Of a stretch of 64,000 nt of DNA, positions 43,405-53,299 are shown one piece after another. The notes beneath the pieces were generated by a model. It worked only from the letters and a program-made list of their open reading frames with translations. It was not told the DNA's origin and ran no database searches. Both the position numbers and the translations under genes were made by a program. Source of the stretch: Diphasiastrum complanatum (taxonomy: Eukaryota; Streptophyta; Lycopodiopsida; Lycopodiales; Lycopodiaceae); the NCBI GenBank assembly GCA_029204225.1, contig CM055109.1:42813862-42877861 (forward strand), read 5' to 3'. The first letter of the stretch is position 1. The number at the start of each line of letters is the position of its first letter.

Positions 43405-44362
43405 TGGTTGAGTTGTAGAGTTTGTAAACTTGTGATCCATTTGAGGATCCAACCATGATTGTCTATTCTAACTTTTCGCCGAGCTTGTTTATTTGCTCCT
43501 TGGTATGTGCTTGTATGCTGCACATCCAAATATACACATGTATGACAGATCAAACTTTCTACCTATCCACATTTTGTATGGTGATTTGTTTTCCAGGGCT
43601 GTCATTGTTGATCTGTTTTGCAGGTGTACCACTGTAGCTATTGCCTCAGCCCAAAATTGACTCGACAATCGAGCCTGTGCCATCATGCATCTGGCTTCTT
43701 CGACCATTGTCATGTTTCTTCTTTCTGCAATACCATTATATTCGGGTGTGTACGCAGGAGTAAATTGATGCTCTATTCCTTGTTTTGACAGAATCTTGAA
43801 AAGTCTGTACTCTTGTACTCGCCTCCATTATCAGACTTGATGATCTGAATCTTCTTTGAGGTGTGTCTTTCTGCAAATGCCACGAACTTCTTGAAAGAGT
43901 CAAACACTTCAGATTTTTTCTTCACGTAATAGATTGTTGTCATCCAGCTATACTTATCAATGAACGTCAAGGAATACCTCGATCTTGAGAGCGAATCAAT
44001 TTTCATCGGTCCACAGACATCTGTGTGGACAAGCTCAAAAACTTCTTTAGCTTTTCTTCCCTCGTGTATGAATGGATTTCGATGTTGTTTCCCTTTCTGA
44101 CAGGCTTCTCAGAACTCAGTATCGAGTCTGAATATTTTCAGACCTGTGACTATGTCCATCTTGCTCATGTCGTAGAGGCTCCTTATGTTTAGATGATACA
44201 TTCTTCTATGCCAGAGTTGATCTTCACTTTTTGATACATTTAGTATGCTATCAGAATTGCTAATTATCTTGGCTTGGTAGAGATTGCCTTCTCTGCATCC
44301 TACTGTCAGCAACTTGTTTGTTGTTTTCTCGATCATTTGGCATACATTACCATCGAATAGAA
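43405..44362 (-). pseudogene. Copia element E, part 2: integrase
   Basis: Minus strand: GAG-pre-integrase (LLTVGCREGNLYQAK, LWHRRMYHLNIRSLYDMSK), integrase core (LTFIDKYSWMTTIYYVKKKS, SDNGGEYKS) and C-terminal MVEEARCMMAQARLSSQFWA, MWIGRKFDLSYMCIFGCAAY. The second catalytic Asp (SDNGGEY) is present. A stop and shift separate the three open pieces. It joins part 1 across C2 and part 3 across C3, with reading direction and order kept. Confidence 0.88.
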
Positions 44363-45097
44363 TGTGAAGAATTGAAAAAGATTATCTATGTTAGATATAG
44401 GGGTCTTATGTTTTTTATATCAAGCATCTAGGTGTAGGATGTTGATAGGAACAAATTGGCATAGATGGCAAATTATGCATTTCCACTTGTAATGCCACTA
44501 TTGAGCCAAAATAGAGTGAGAGGCTAAACTCGTGCCAATTAGAGTGCAGATAAGTGTAATGCTTTTGTTTGATGAACTCTAAGAGGTCCAATAGGATTTA
44601 GAGGTGGAACCATGTGAGGTCCAATAGGAATTTGAGGTTTGCTTGAATATAGTCCAATAGAATTAAGAGGTGCATGGATCAATGGTCCAATAGGATTAAG
44701 AGGTGACAAAGTGTTGTCCAATCATAGTTAAGCATAGTGGTAGCTCGTGGATCAACTAGTAGCATTGTACTCCTCATTTTGGATCTAGTTGATTTGGTGA
44801 TTGTGTGAATTTTGAGTGTCATTGGATTTCTAGCTTTCTCTCTCTACCTGAGAGCTCATGATGATTTTTCTCTCTCTACCCAAGGAGAGCAGCTTGTTTT
44901 CACTTAGAATAATTTTTGAATACTTCCCACACGTGTGAGTGAGAGTTGGAAGTGATTGAATGCATGTAGTAGTGTGTTTTTGCGATAGAATCAAAGATAG
45001 ATCTTGAATCTCAATCTAGTCTTGATCTTGGTGCATCTACACACCTTAGGAGATCACAAGTACATGTTGTGGACAGTCCACACATTTGAAATTATCA
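44363..45097 (+). repeat. C3 5' LTR with CCAAT array
   Basis: TGTGAAGAATTG to AAATTATCA. CCAAT at 44588, 44621, 44654, 44687 and 44718: four near-equal steps of 33, 33, 33 and 31 bases. CACACGTGTG lies near 44928. Confidence 0.95.
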
Positions 45098-45840
45098 TGG
45101 TATCAGATCCTACCTAAGGTTACCATGCATTTTGATCCATTTAAGTGAAAACTATTCATCAATCTTGAGCTACAAATTGTCAAGGTCCATTTTCCTAGCT
45201 ATCTTGTTCAATTTTGGATCAAAAGAGATCAAAAGGACATTGATTGGGTCTGACCTGGTACTGTACAAAATCAGGTGCTCAGACACATATGAGGAACATC
45301 CAATGTTAGTTTGGAAGTCCTCTCTCATGCTTGATCCATTTATCTTGCTTGATAGCTTGTTTTGAAGCTATTTTTGTCTAGTTTCTGAACCAATCAGTTT
45401 CATTCCATTTGGTTGAGCCAATCAGAAGTTATTAGCTTTTGAAGAGGGCTAGGTAGGGCACCTAGACCTGGGTGAACACATTTGGTTTGGTCAAGAGATT
45501 GCTTGGTTGATCCAGAATCACAGTTGTATGCTTACCAATCTCATCTATATGTGATCTAGGCACTGTTTTGAGATCTTAGCCATTTTGTTTCATGCAATAT
45601 CACTGTATTTGAGTCAAATTTGGTTTCTTAGCGTACTTCACACGTGCTAAGAGTGTTTGATTCTAACTTCATTTGATGTGAAAATAGATCTTGTTTTAGA
45701 GAGATTTGTGTAGCTAGTGAGAATCAATTCACAAATAGTTGCAAGATCTTTCATAGGAAGAGATAGTACTCTATTATTGCATCCTATTGAGAGTGTATAG
45801 CAACATTTATTGTTCATCCTTTGAGTTTTTTTCACTTCAA
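45098..45840 (+). promoter_or_regulatory. C3 primer-binding site and leader
   Basis: TGGTATCAGATCC at 45098-45110, a variant of the tRNA-Met primer site, followed by a 730-base leader. No palindrome of the exact LTR type is kept (CACACGTGC near 45641). Confidence 0.85.
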
Positions 45841-47093
45841 ATGTCTTCAATGGGTTCATCCTTGTTGGAACCAAGTGAAAGATTGTCCACTTCAAACTAT
45901 TCAATTTGGAAAATGAGGATGGAGTCCATCTTGATCCTTCAAGACATGATAGACATAGTTCTTGGCCTTGAAGAAGAACCACAAGTTCTTCAAGAGGTTC
46001 AAAAATACAAAAAGAGAGCTAGGATGGCTCTCCACTACATTAAGATGAATGTCTCTAATGAGATATTGAGGGAGATAGGTACTTGTACAACAACCAAAGA
46101 AGCTTGGGATTGTCTCAAGGCTATCTATGAGGCTAAGAATACCTCTAGGCTTCTCACTCTTAGGAATCAAATCTTTCAAAGTAGCCAAAAGAGTGATGAG
46201 AGTGCATCTAGTTATGTTTTGAGAGTAAAATATATTCATAGAGAACTTGCTTGTATTGGTGATTCCATCAATCAAAATGAGCTAGTTCAAGTCATTCTCA
46301 ATGGCTTGAGAAGTGAATTTGATAACCTTGTCCAATCCTATGCCATTAAAGAGGAGCTACCAAGTTTGGAGGCTCTCCAAAGTGTGCTAATTTCAGAAGA
46401 ATCAAGACAAGAGTACAAGCTCTTGAGGATGGACAAGCTCTCTCTCACTCATAATGATGGCAAAGCTCTCTTTGCCAAGGATAAGCACAAAGGGAGGAGC
46501 AAGAACCAACATCAACAATCCTCAAGCAAGGACAAAGTCAAATACAAAGACAAAGATGAGGAGGAAGATGATTCCTCTAATGCTGCATCATCCAAGCTCA
46601 AGAAGAAGAAGATCAAGTGCTTTTATTGTGAGAAGAAAGGCCATTATGCCATCAATTGCTTCAAGAAGAAGAATCAACTCAAGCAAGCCAACATTGCCAA
46701 TGAGAAGGAAGACACTATTGCAAGTGATGGAGAGGGATCTCTTATGGTCTCTAGTTTCTCATCTACTCCTTTCAAGAAGGACGGCCTATGGTATATTGAT
46801 AGTGGAGCCTCTTCACATATGTGTAGCTCCAAGGACTCTTTTTCTTCTATTGCACCTTATGATGGAGTCAAGAAATCAATATACACTGCAAATGATTTTG
46901 AATGTCCTATTGAAGGCATAGGAAACATTCCCTTGAAGCTTGCATCCTCTAAAGTTCTTTCTCTCTCTAAAGTTCTTTATGTACCTAAGCTTACTAAGAA
47001 TCTTATTAGTGTTGGCCTATTGCTTGATAATGACCTTGATGTAAAATTCAATGTTGATACTTGCACTATCAAGAAGAATGATGAGATATTTGC
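45841..47093 (+). pseudogene. C3 gag and protease (open to the LTR insertion)
   Basis: ATG 45841 gives MSSMGSSLLEPSERLSTSNY; an upstream in-frame ATG at 45787 is in the leader and less likely. Gag continues through MRMESILILQDMIDIVLGLE, KEAWDCLKAIYEAKNTSR, ELVQVILNGLRSEFDNLVQ and a zinc knuckle CFYCEKKGHYAINC (complete CCHC). Protease follows: LWYIDSGASSHMCSS, then VLYVPKLTKNLISVGLLLD. The frame is uninterrupted until the solo LTR at 47094 cuts it after DEIFA. This is the best-preserved gag-protease in the window. The intact element would form particles and mature them. Confidence 0.93.
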
Positions 47094-47707
47094 TGTTGAA
47101 TTCAAACGTGTGGGACGCCCTACACATGTACTTTTGATCTCCTAAGCCCAATAATATCATAAAGATCAGACTAGCATTGATTGACAATAGGAAAGCCGAT
47201 CATACAAGAAATATTATTGTGTTACAAGCAAGATCTGTCAACAAAACATGAAACTAAGTACAATAAATGCCTCAACTCGGCTAGAGAGAAAATATGAAAG
47301 TACAAAACTCGAGTAGAGAGAGAGGGCACAAAGATCTTAGTCTCCAAATTTGCATTACACACAAATTTCATCATCTTCTCAATGAGAGTACATCACATAT
47401 ATATAGATCCATGGACTCTCCTCCTACTTTGAGCTGAATTGGAGTTATGAATCCACCTCTCAAGCTATCTAGACTTATTCAAGCCACCTCAATATGTCTA
47501 ATTGTGTCACCTAGTCTTTTCATGCATTAAATGTGACATGGAAAGTACAAATGGCAATTCCTATGGTAGCTCGAGTTTCTACTTCTACCTACCTTGAATA
47601 TTTTATTCTAAGATGGGTCTTTACTATGCCAAAAGAGCTCAATTCATCTTTGGCATTTTTAGGACCCCTACTTACAACATTAGATAGATTTTTCCAATAT
47701 TTCAATA
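47094..47707 (-). repeat. Solo LTR M inside C3
   Basis: It starts TGTTGAATTC and shows words of a C-related LTR (minus orientation), including an ACACATGTACTTTTGATCTCC-like part. Flanks are TTTGC (47089-47093) and CTTGC (47708-47712). C3 coding continues in frame from 47713, so only an LTR is present. Confidence 0.7.
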
Positions 47708-47712
47708 CTTGC

Positions 47713-48682
47713 ATTAGGATCTAGATTTGGAGGCATCTATAAACTAGGTCCAAATGAGTATATGAATGCTTGTAATGTTGCTCTTTTGAACAAGCTCTCT
47801 ATGGAGGAATTATGGCATAGGAGGTTGGGACATCCCAACTACAAATCCATGCTCTCTATGATCAAAGAAGCCAAAGCTATTGGCTTGCCAAAGTCATTCT
47901 CCAAGAAGATCAAGCCTTGTGAGGCTTGTGTTATTGCTAAATCTCACAAAAAGCCATTTACAAGATCTTCTATCAAAAGCAAGCATCCTTTGGAGTTAAT
48001 CCACTTGGATGTGCATTTCATCAACTACATGCAAGGGAGGAGCCACTTGTTTTGTTACTTTCATTGATGATTTCACAAGATTCACTTGGATATATTTTCT
48101 TGCTTCTAAATCTATGGTGTTTGATCATTTCCTTATTTTCAAAGCTTATGTAGAGAAGCAATTCTCATTCAAGATTAAAGCTCTTAGAAGTGATGGAGGT
48201 GGTGAATATATCTCCAATAAATTTCAAGATTTTTGTGAGCTTGAAGGCATCAAAAGAGAGTTCTCTTGTGCCTACTCTCCATCACAAAATGGAGTGGCCG
48301 AGAGAAAGAATAGATCTCTATGTGAATGTGAAAAATCTATGAGAATTGAGGAATCTTTGCCCAAAGATTTTTGGGGAGAAGCCATTAATTGTGCAAATTA
48401 TCTTTGCAATAGGCTCCCACATATAGCTCTTGGACGAAAGTCACCATATGAAATCTTATATTTGAAGAAGCCTAAGGTTGATCACCTTAGAGTTTTTGGA
48501 TGCATATGCTTTGCCCATATTCCCTTGGAAACAAGGAAAAAGGAGGATCCTAGTGCATGCAAAGGGATCATGGTTGGATACTCATCCACCAAGAACGCCT
48601 ATAGAGTCTTTATACTCTCTACTTCTCAAGTTATTGAAAGTAGAGATGTTGTCTTTCATGAAGATCAACACTCATCTTTTTA
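47713..48682 (+). pseudogene. C3 integrase (frameshifted)
   Basis: GAG-pre-integrase LWHRRLGHPNYKSM and CEACVIAKSHKKPF, integrase core IHLDVHFINYMQGR with a shift near 48040, then FVTFIDDFTRFTWIYFL, SDGGGEYISNKF and NGVAERKNRSLCECEKSM. The DDE residues can be placed (D of HLDV, D of SDGG, E of VAER). The linker region then gives VFGCICFAHIPLETRKKED and a TAA at 48680-48682 after HSSF. It would insert the cDNA into the genome. Confidence 0.92.
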
Positions 48683-49520
48683 AGAGGCCGAGATCAAGAA
48701 GTCTATGGATGCATCACCAATTATTAATTTTGAAGACAATCATGATGTGATGGGGTCGAGATTTGAAGAAGACTCTCCTCGAATTTTCTCACCAAGAAGA
48801 TCCATGAGAGATAGACCCAAGCCTAAGAGGCTCTCATATGTTGACAAAGGCAAACAAGTGGATCTTGATTCCACTAATTATGTTTTTTATGTCTCTCATG
48901 GAGAGCCAAAGAATGTACAAGAGGCACTCAATACCAAAGAGTGGTATGATGCCATGAAGCAAGAGTATGATGCATTGATCACCAACAATACTTGGGAGCT
49001 TGTGGATCCTCCATCCAACAAGCATGTGATTGGTTGCAAGTGGGTGTTTCGGATCAAGTTCAATCATGATGGCACCATCAACAAGTATAAAGCAAGATTA
49101 TGTGCCAAAGGATTTGCTCAAATCCATGGCTTTGATTATAGGAGACCTTTGCACCCGTTGCAAAGATGGTGACAATAAGAATTCTTATTTCTCTTGGTTG
49201 TTTCTTTAAGTGGAAGGTGTTCCAATTAGATGTATCCAATGCTTTTCTAAATGGTTATCTTGAGGAGGAGATCTATATGGAACAATCTCAAGGATTCATC
49301 AAGGATGAGTCCAAAGTGTGCTTGCTCTTCAAAAGTCTTTATGGACTCAAGCAAGCACCAAGATCATGGTATTCAGGACTTAATTCTTTTCTTATCTCAC
49401 TAGGATGTACTCTTAGTCACTATGATCCTTCCAATCTAAAGTTTGTTGATAGCAATATTGTCATTCTTCTAATTTATGTTGATGACATTTTTCTTTGTGG
49501 AGGTTGTCTCAAGCTAGTTA
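48683..49520 (+). pseudogene. C3 RT, N-terminal part
   Basis: Linker RRSMRDRPKPKRLSYVDKGK, then WELVDPPSNKHVIGCKWVFR, YKARLCAKGFAQIHGFDY, a short deletion and shift at about 49140 (where relatives have EETFAPVAK), then VFQLDVSNAFLNGYLEEEIY, YGLKQAPRSWYS and YVDDIFLC. The polymerase YVDD is kept. The TIR element interrupts the frame after KLV at 49520. Confidence 0.92.
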
Positions 49521-49891
49521 TTAGATGAGTTCTAAACCCAAAATAGACCCTTTGTAAAGATTTTTTTTATATTTTTTCTCAATTTTTTCCTACACATGGA
49601 CCAATCAAAACACTCAAATTTGAAATTTACATAACGTAACTTTTTGAGTCCACATTTTGATTCCACTAAAAATGGCATAACTTTTTAGTGGTAAGTCTAA
49701 ATTTAGCGAAGTCTGGTGCATTGAAAAGCGCTCAACAAGGGCTTTCCAATGATATGTTAGACAACTACTTTTGAGCTATGATTAAAAAGTTATGGCAAGT
49801 CAAATGTATTAGTGTTATAATATTTTAATAGTATAAACTACATCTTGCACAAATTCTTAAAGGATCTTTTTGAAGTTCAAAACTCCTCTAA
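49521..49891. mobile_element. Small TIR element (MITE-like) in C3 RT
   Basis: 371 bp. Ends TTAGATGAGTTCTAAAC and, reversed, TTAGAGGAGTTTTGAAC, 14 of 17 bases the same. Related C copies lack this insert at the LV-DETKL codons. It contains one R repeat unit (49683-49805). No clear target duplication is seen, and it has no coding capacity. Confidence 0.7.
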
Positions 49892-50815
49892 TGTGATGAA
49901 ACTAAGCTAGCACTTGGATGTGAGTTTAAAATGCAAGATCTAGGAGAGATACATTACATCCTAGGCCTAGAAATTGATTTTTATGAAAATCATGTCTTTA
50001 TATGCCAATCTAGATATGCTCACTCTATGTTGAAAAAATTCCATATGGAAAATTCTAAGAGCATAGATACTCCAATGGAGCAAATTGTCAAAGATCCTAA
50101 TAAAGGTGATGAAAGATCCTTTGAGGACATCACACTTTTTAGGAGTCTTGTAGGCTCCTTGATTTGGCTTACCATTACTAGGCCCGATCTAAGTTTTTGT
50201 GTGCACAAATTGAGTCAATTTATGCAAGATCCTAAGATCCATCATTGGAAGATGGCCAAGAGGATTCTAAGATATGTATCTTCATCTTCTGATTATGGTC
50301 TACTTTATAAAAGTGAAGATCTATCCATTGTTGGCTACTCGGATTCGGACTTTGCAAGTGACAAGATGGATCGAAAGTTTATTAGTGCATACACTATCTT
50401 TCTTGGAGGCAATCTAATATCTTGGCTTTCCAAAAAGCAAGATACTATATCTCTCTCTTCATGTGAGACCGAGTACAAAGCACTCACTACAACTACCAAA
50501 GAGGTTCTTTGGATCAAGAGGTTATTAATGGAGCTAAAGTGCATCAAGGAAGATGATCTACCAATGATCAAGTGTGATAACATCTTGGCCCAAGCTCTTG
50601 CCAATAATCCCATATTTCATGCAAGAAGCAAGCACATAGAAGTGGCACAGCATTTTGTGAGAGAAAAGCTTATTGGAGGAGAAATCTATTTGGAGCATGT
50701 CAACTCGTCCTCTTGTATTGCCGATCTACTCACCAAGCCTTGGAGCAAAAGTGCTTTAATCAAGCATAGATCTAATCTTGGAGTTATATCAAGATCAATG
50801 CTTAAATCTTCATAG
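49892..50815 (+). pseudogene. C3 RT C-terminus and RNase H
   Basis: Open from about 49931 to 50815: MQDLGEIHYILGLEIDF, MLKKFHMENSKSIDTPMEQI, then RNase H with GYSDSDFASDKMDRK, SWLSKKQDTISLSSCETEY and MIKCDNILAQALANNP, ending ADLLTKPWSKSAL. The RNase H acidic residues (D of SDSDF, E of CETEY, D of KCDN) are visible. The frame is intact to the stop before the polypurine tract. It removes the RNA template during cDNA synthesis. Confidence 0.93.
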
Positions 50816-50819
50816 ATAA

Positions 50820-50833
50820 TTTTTTAGGAGGAG
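50820..50833 (+). promoter_or_regulatory. C3 polypurine tract
   Basis: TTTTTTAGGAGGAG directly before the LTR start TGTGAAG. Confidence 0.82.
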
Positions 50834-51568
50834 TGTGAAGAATTGAAAAAGATTATCTATGTTAGATATAGGGGTCTTATGTTTTTTATATCAAGCATCT
50901 AGGTGTAGGATGTTGATAGGAACAAATTGGCATAGATGGCAAATTATGCATTTCCACTTGTAATGCCACTATTGAGCCAAAATAGAGTAAGAGGCTAAAC
51001 TCGTGCCAATTAGAGTGTAGACAAGTGTAATGCTTTTGTTTGATGAATTCTAAGAGGTCCAATAGGATTTAGAGGTGGAACCATGTGAGGTCCAATAGGA
51101 ATTTGAGGTTTGCTTGAATATAGTCCAATAGAATTAAGAGGTGCATGGATCAATGGTCCAATAGGATTAAGAGGTGACAAAGTGTGGTCCAATCATAGTT
51201 AAGCATAGTGGTAGTTCGTGGATCTACTAGTATCATTGTACTCCTCATTTTGGATCTAGTTGATTTGGTGATTGTATGGATTTTGAGTGTCATTGGATTT
51301 CTAGCTTTCTCTCTCTACCCGAGAGCTCATGATGGTTTTTCTCTCTCTATCCGAGGAGAGTAGCTTGTTTTTACTTGGAATAATTTTTGAATACTTCCTA
51401 CATGTGTGAGTGAGAGTTGGAAGTGATTGAATGCATGTATTAGTGTGTTTTTGCCATAGGATCAAAGATAGATCTTGAATCTCAATCTAGTCTTGATCTT
51501 GGTGTATCTACACACCTTAGGAGATCACAAGTACATGTTTTGGACAGTCCACACATTTGAAATCATCA
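50834..51568 (+). repeat. C3 3' LTR
   Basis: 735 bp, matching 44363-45097. CCAAT array repeated at the same spacing. The LTR-end palindrome is degenerate here (CACACATTTGAAA), as in the 5' copy. Confidence 0.95.
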
Positions 51569-52802
51569 AGAATTTGTATTCCAAGATCTGCCATCTTGGA
51601 GATTGATAATAGGCCTTTCTTAATGAGAGTACGTAGAGTGCTCTTGGCAGCTCTGCTTGTCCCGACAGTGTTCATAGTTGTAGAGTTCCGATGCCCTTGA
51701 CATCGTGTTGGCTCCCATCGCCTAGAATCACTGCTTTGTCATTTTTGAGTTCTCTGTAGTCGATCAAGATTATTTTGTTGCAAGTGATGTGTGAGGTTGC
51801 TCTTGAATGAATGACTGCATCATAGTCTTGTTCAGTGTAGCTTGTCGAGGCTTCATCGAATATCGTGAAGGCCTTATCACTTTTGTCTTCATCCTTTGAT
51901 GACTCTGCAACATTCACCTTGTCAGCTTTGTTTTTTCTTTTTGGGTTGAATCTGCAATCCTATGCAAAGTGTCCCTTCTTCTTGTAGTGCATGCAAGGTA
52001 TTGTTGGGTTAAATCAGCATTTGTTGGCTGCGTGTCCCGGCTTGTGACAGTGATCACAGGAGGATGTTTGTTGGGTTTCATTGCCTCTACTCGAAGACTT
52101 TGTATTCGCCTTGTCGAATCTAGGTCTAGGTTTGTTCTACTTCTTTTCCTTGATGAGAAGGGCCTTCTCCTGGTCACTGTTTCCTTGTCCTTCATCCCTC
52201 ATCAGTCTCTCATCAACGACAAGACTGATTGCTCTCTCGAATGTCATATCTGGTAGGGTCAGTATGAGCCTTCTCAATGGCTGATAGGACACAAGTAGAG
52301 ATTTTATGAAGTACATCAACTGTTGTGGTGCTGGGACCTATTGTTCCTACCCTAATGCAGCAAGTTGAGTGAAGATCGTTTTGATCTTTTCAACATGCTG
52401 ATCCCAACTGGTTGCCATCCCAATGCATATATTGTAGTTGATTGTGAAGATACATCACCGAAGCGACAGTCCTCACTTCGTAATTTCGCTTTAATCTTTC
52501 CCATGCTTCATGGCTGCTCTCACAATCTTCAATCTGTATGAGTATTTTTTTCGTTGATTGGACGAAACAATGATCACCATTGCATGTTCATCTTTTCTGA
52601 TCCACTCAGCTCTCCTTGGGTCTCCCTCTGGAGGCTGCACCTCTGTGAGTTCGGTCACTCACCAGATGCCTTCACCCTTCGAAAGTGTTTTGATTTTGAA
52701 TTTCCATACTCTGTAGTTTTTGTCATCAAGACTGATTGCTATTCTCATCTAGATCATTGTAGCCTTATTGTGTTCTTTTAGAGAATCACTGTTCGGATAT
52801 CA
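51569..52802 (-). pseudogene. Copia element E, part 3: gag and protease
   Basis: Minus strand from about 52600: gag with HVEKIKTIFTQLAALG and PLRRLILTLPDMTFERAISL, two zinc knuckles (CDHCHKPGHAANKC and a second MHYKKKGHFA lacking its first Cys pair order), then KVNVAESSKDEDKSDKAFTI and a decayed protease site HSRATSHITCN where relatives have DSGATSH. The catalytic Asp is lost. Several stops. A degenerate primer site TGATATCCGAAC (52802-52791) ends the leader. Confidence 0.85.
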
Positions 52803-53299
52803 TGTAGCGATAACCTGGGGCTCTGTTTTTCCAAGATCCTAAGCAAGTGACTACAGATCACAGATCATGAGAGAATCAATCAAGAAGACGTCATGAATGA
52901 TGAGGTGGAGAAGAGAGCAATTTTATTTTCTATTTTTGCGTTTTCGAGTGAGTTGGTCAGTGTCTCGCTCATTGGCGGCCTGACGCTCACCTCACCCACT
53001 ATGTTCTGCTCATTGATAGACTTTCATGCACAACTTTTCTCTCTTATATTCTTTTCGTTTTCTATACCATCTCTTTTTCTTGTTGATCAAAAATGTGTAT
53101 TTATCTCCACTGTGTGGGGGGCACGAATTGTTTTCTTTTGTTTCGTGTCTTCCTCTAGTGTGTTTCATCACCTGGTCGTCGGGCCGAATCTCAAATACTT
53201 TTCTTTTGGTCTCCGGAGTATGTTTGACCTTCACTTTGTTTTGTTTCGTTCGCTTTGTCACCTTCATGACAAAGCTGTAGGAGTTCACAATTTCTGACA
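52803..53299 (-). repeat. E 5' LTR
   Basis: 497 bp between the degenerate primer site and the gypsy RT of L. TG...CA on the plus strand (TGTAGCGATAACC to TTTCTGACA). Open frames here on either strand do not resemble proteins. Its partner 3' LTR is not found near 26.9 kb. Confidence 0.6.

Larger units (their letters stand above)
44363..51568 (+). mobile_element. Copia element C3
   Basis: LTRs of 735 bp each, primer site, gag, pol and polypurine tract on the plus strand, inserted in E. AGAA flanks both ends (left TAGAA, right AGAAT), so the duplication is 4-5 bases with one end altered. It carries a solo LTR (47094-47707) and a TIR element (49521-49891) as later insertions. Confidence 0.93.

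Noticed and set aside
49521-49891. An intron in C3 RT
   Set aside because: It has inverted terminal repeats and an R repeat, and lacks GT...AG ends at the codon break; an inserted TIR element fits better.
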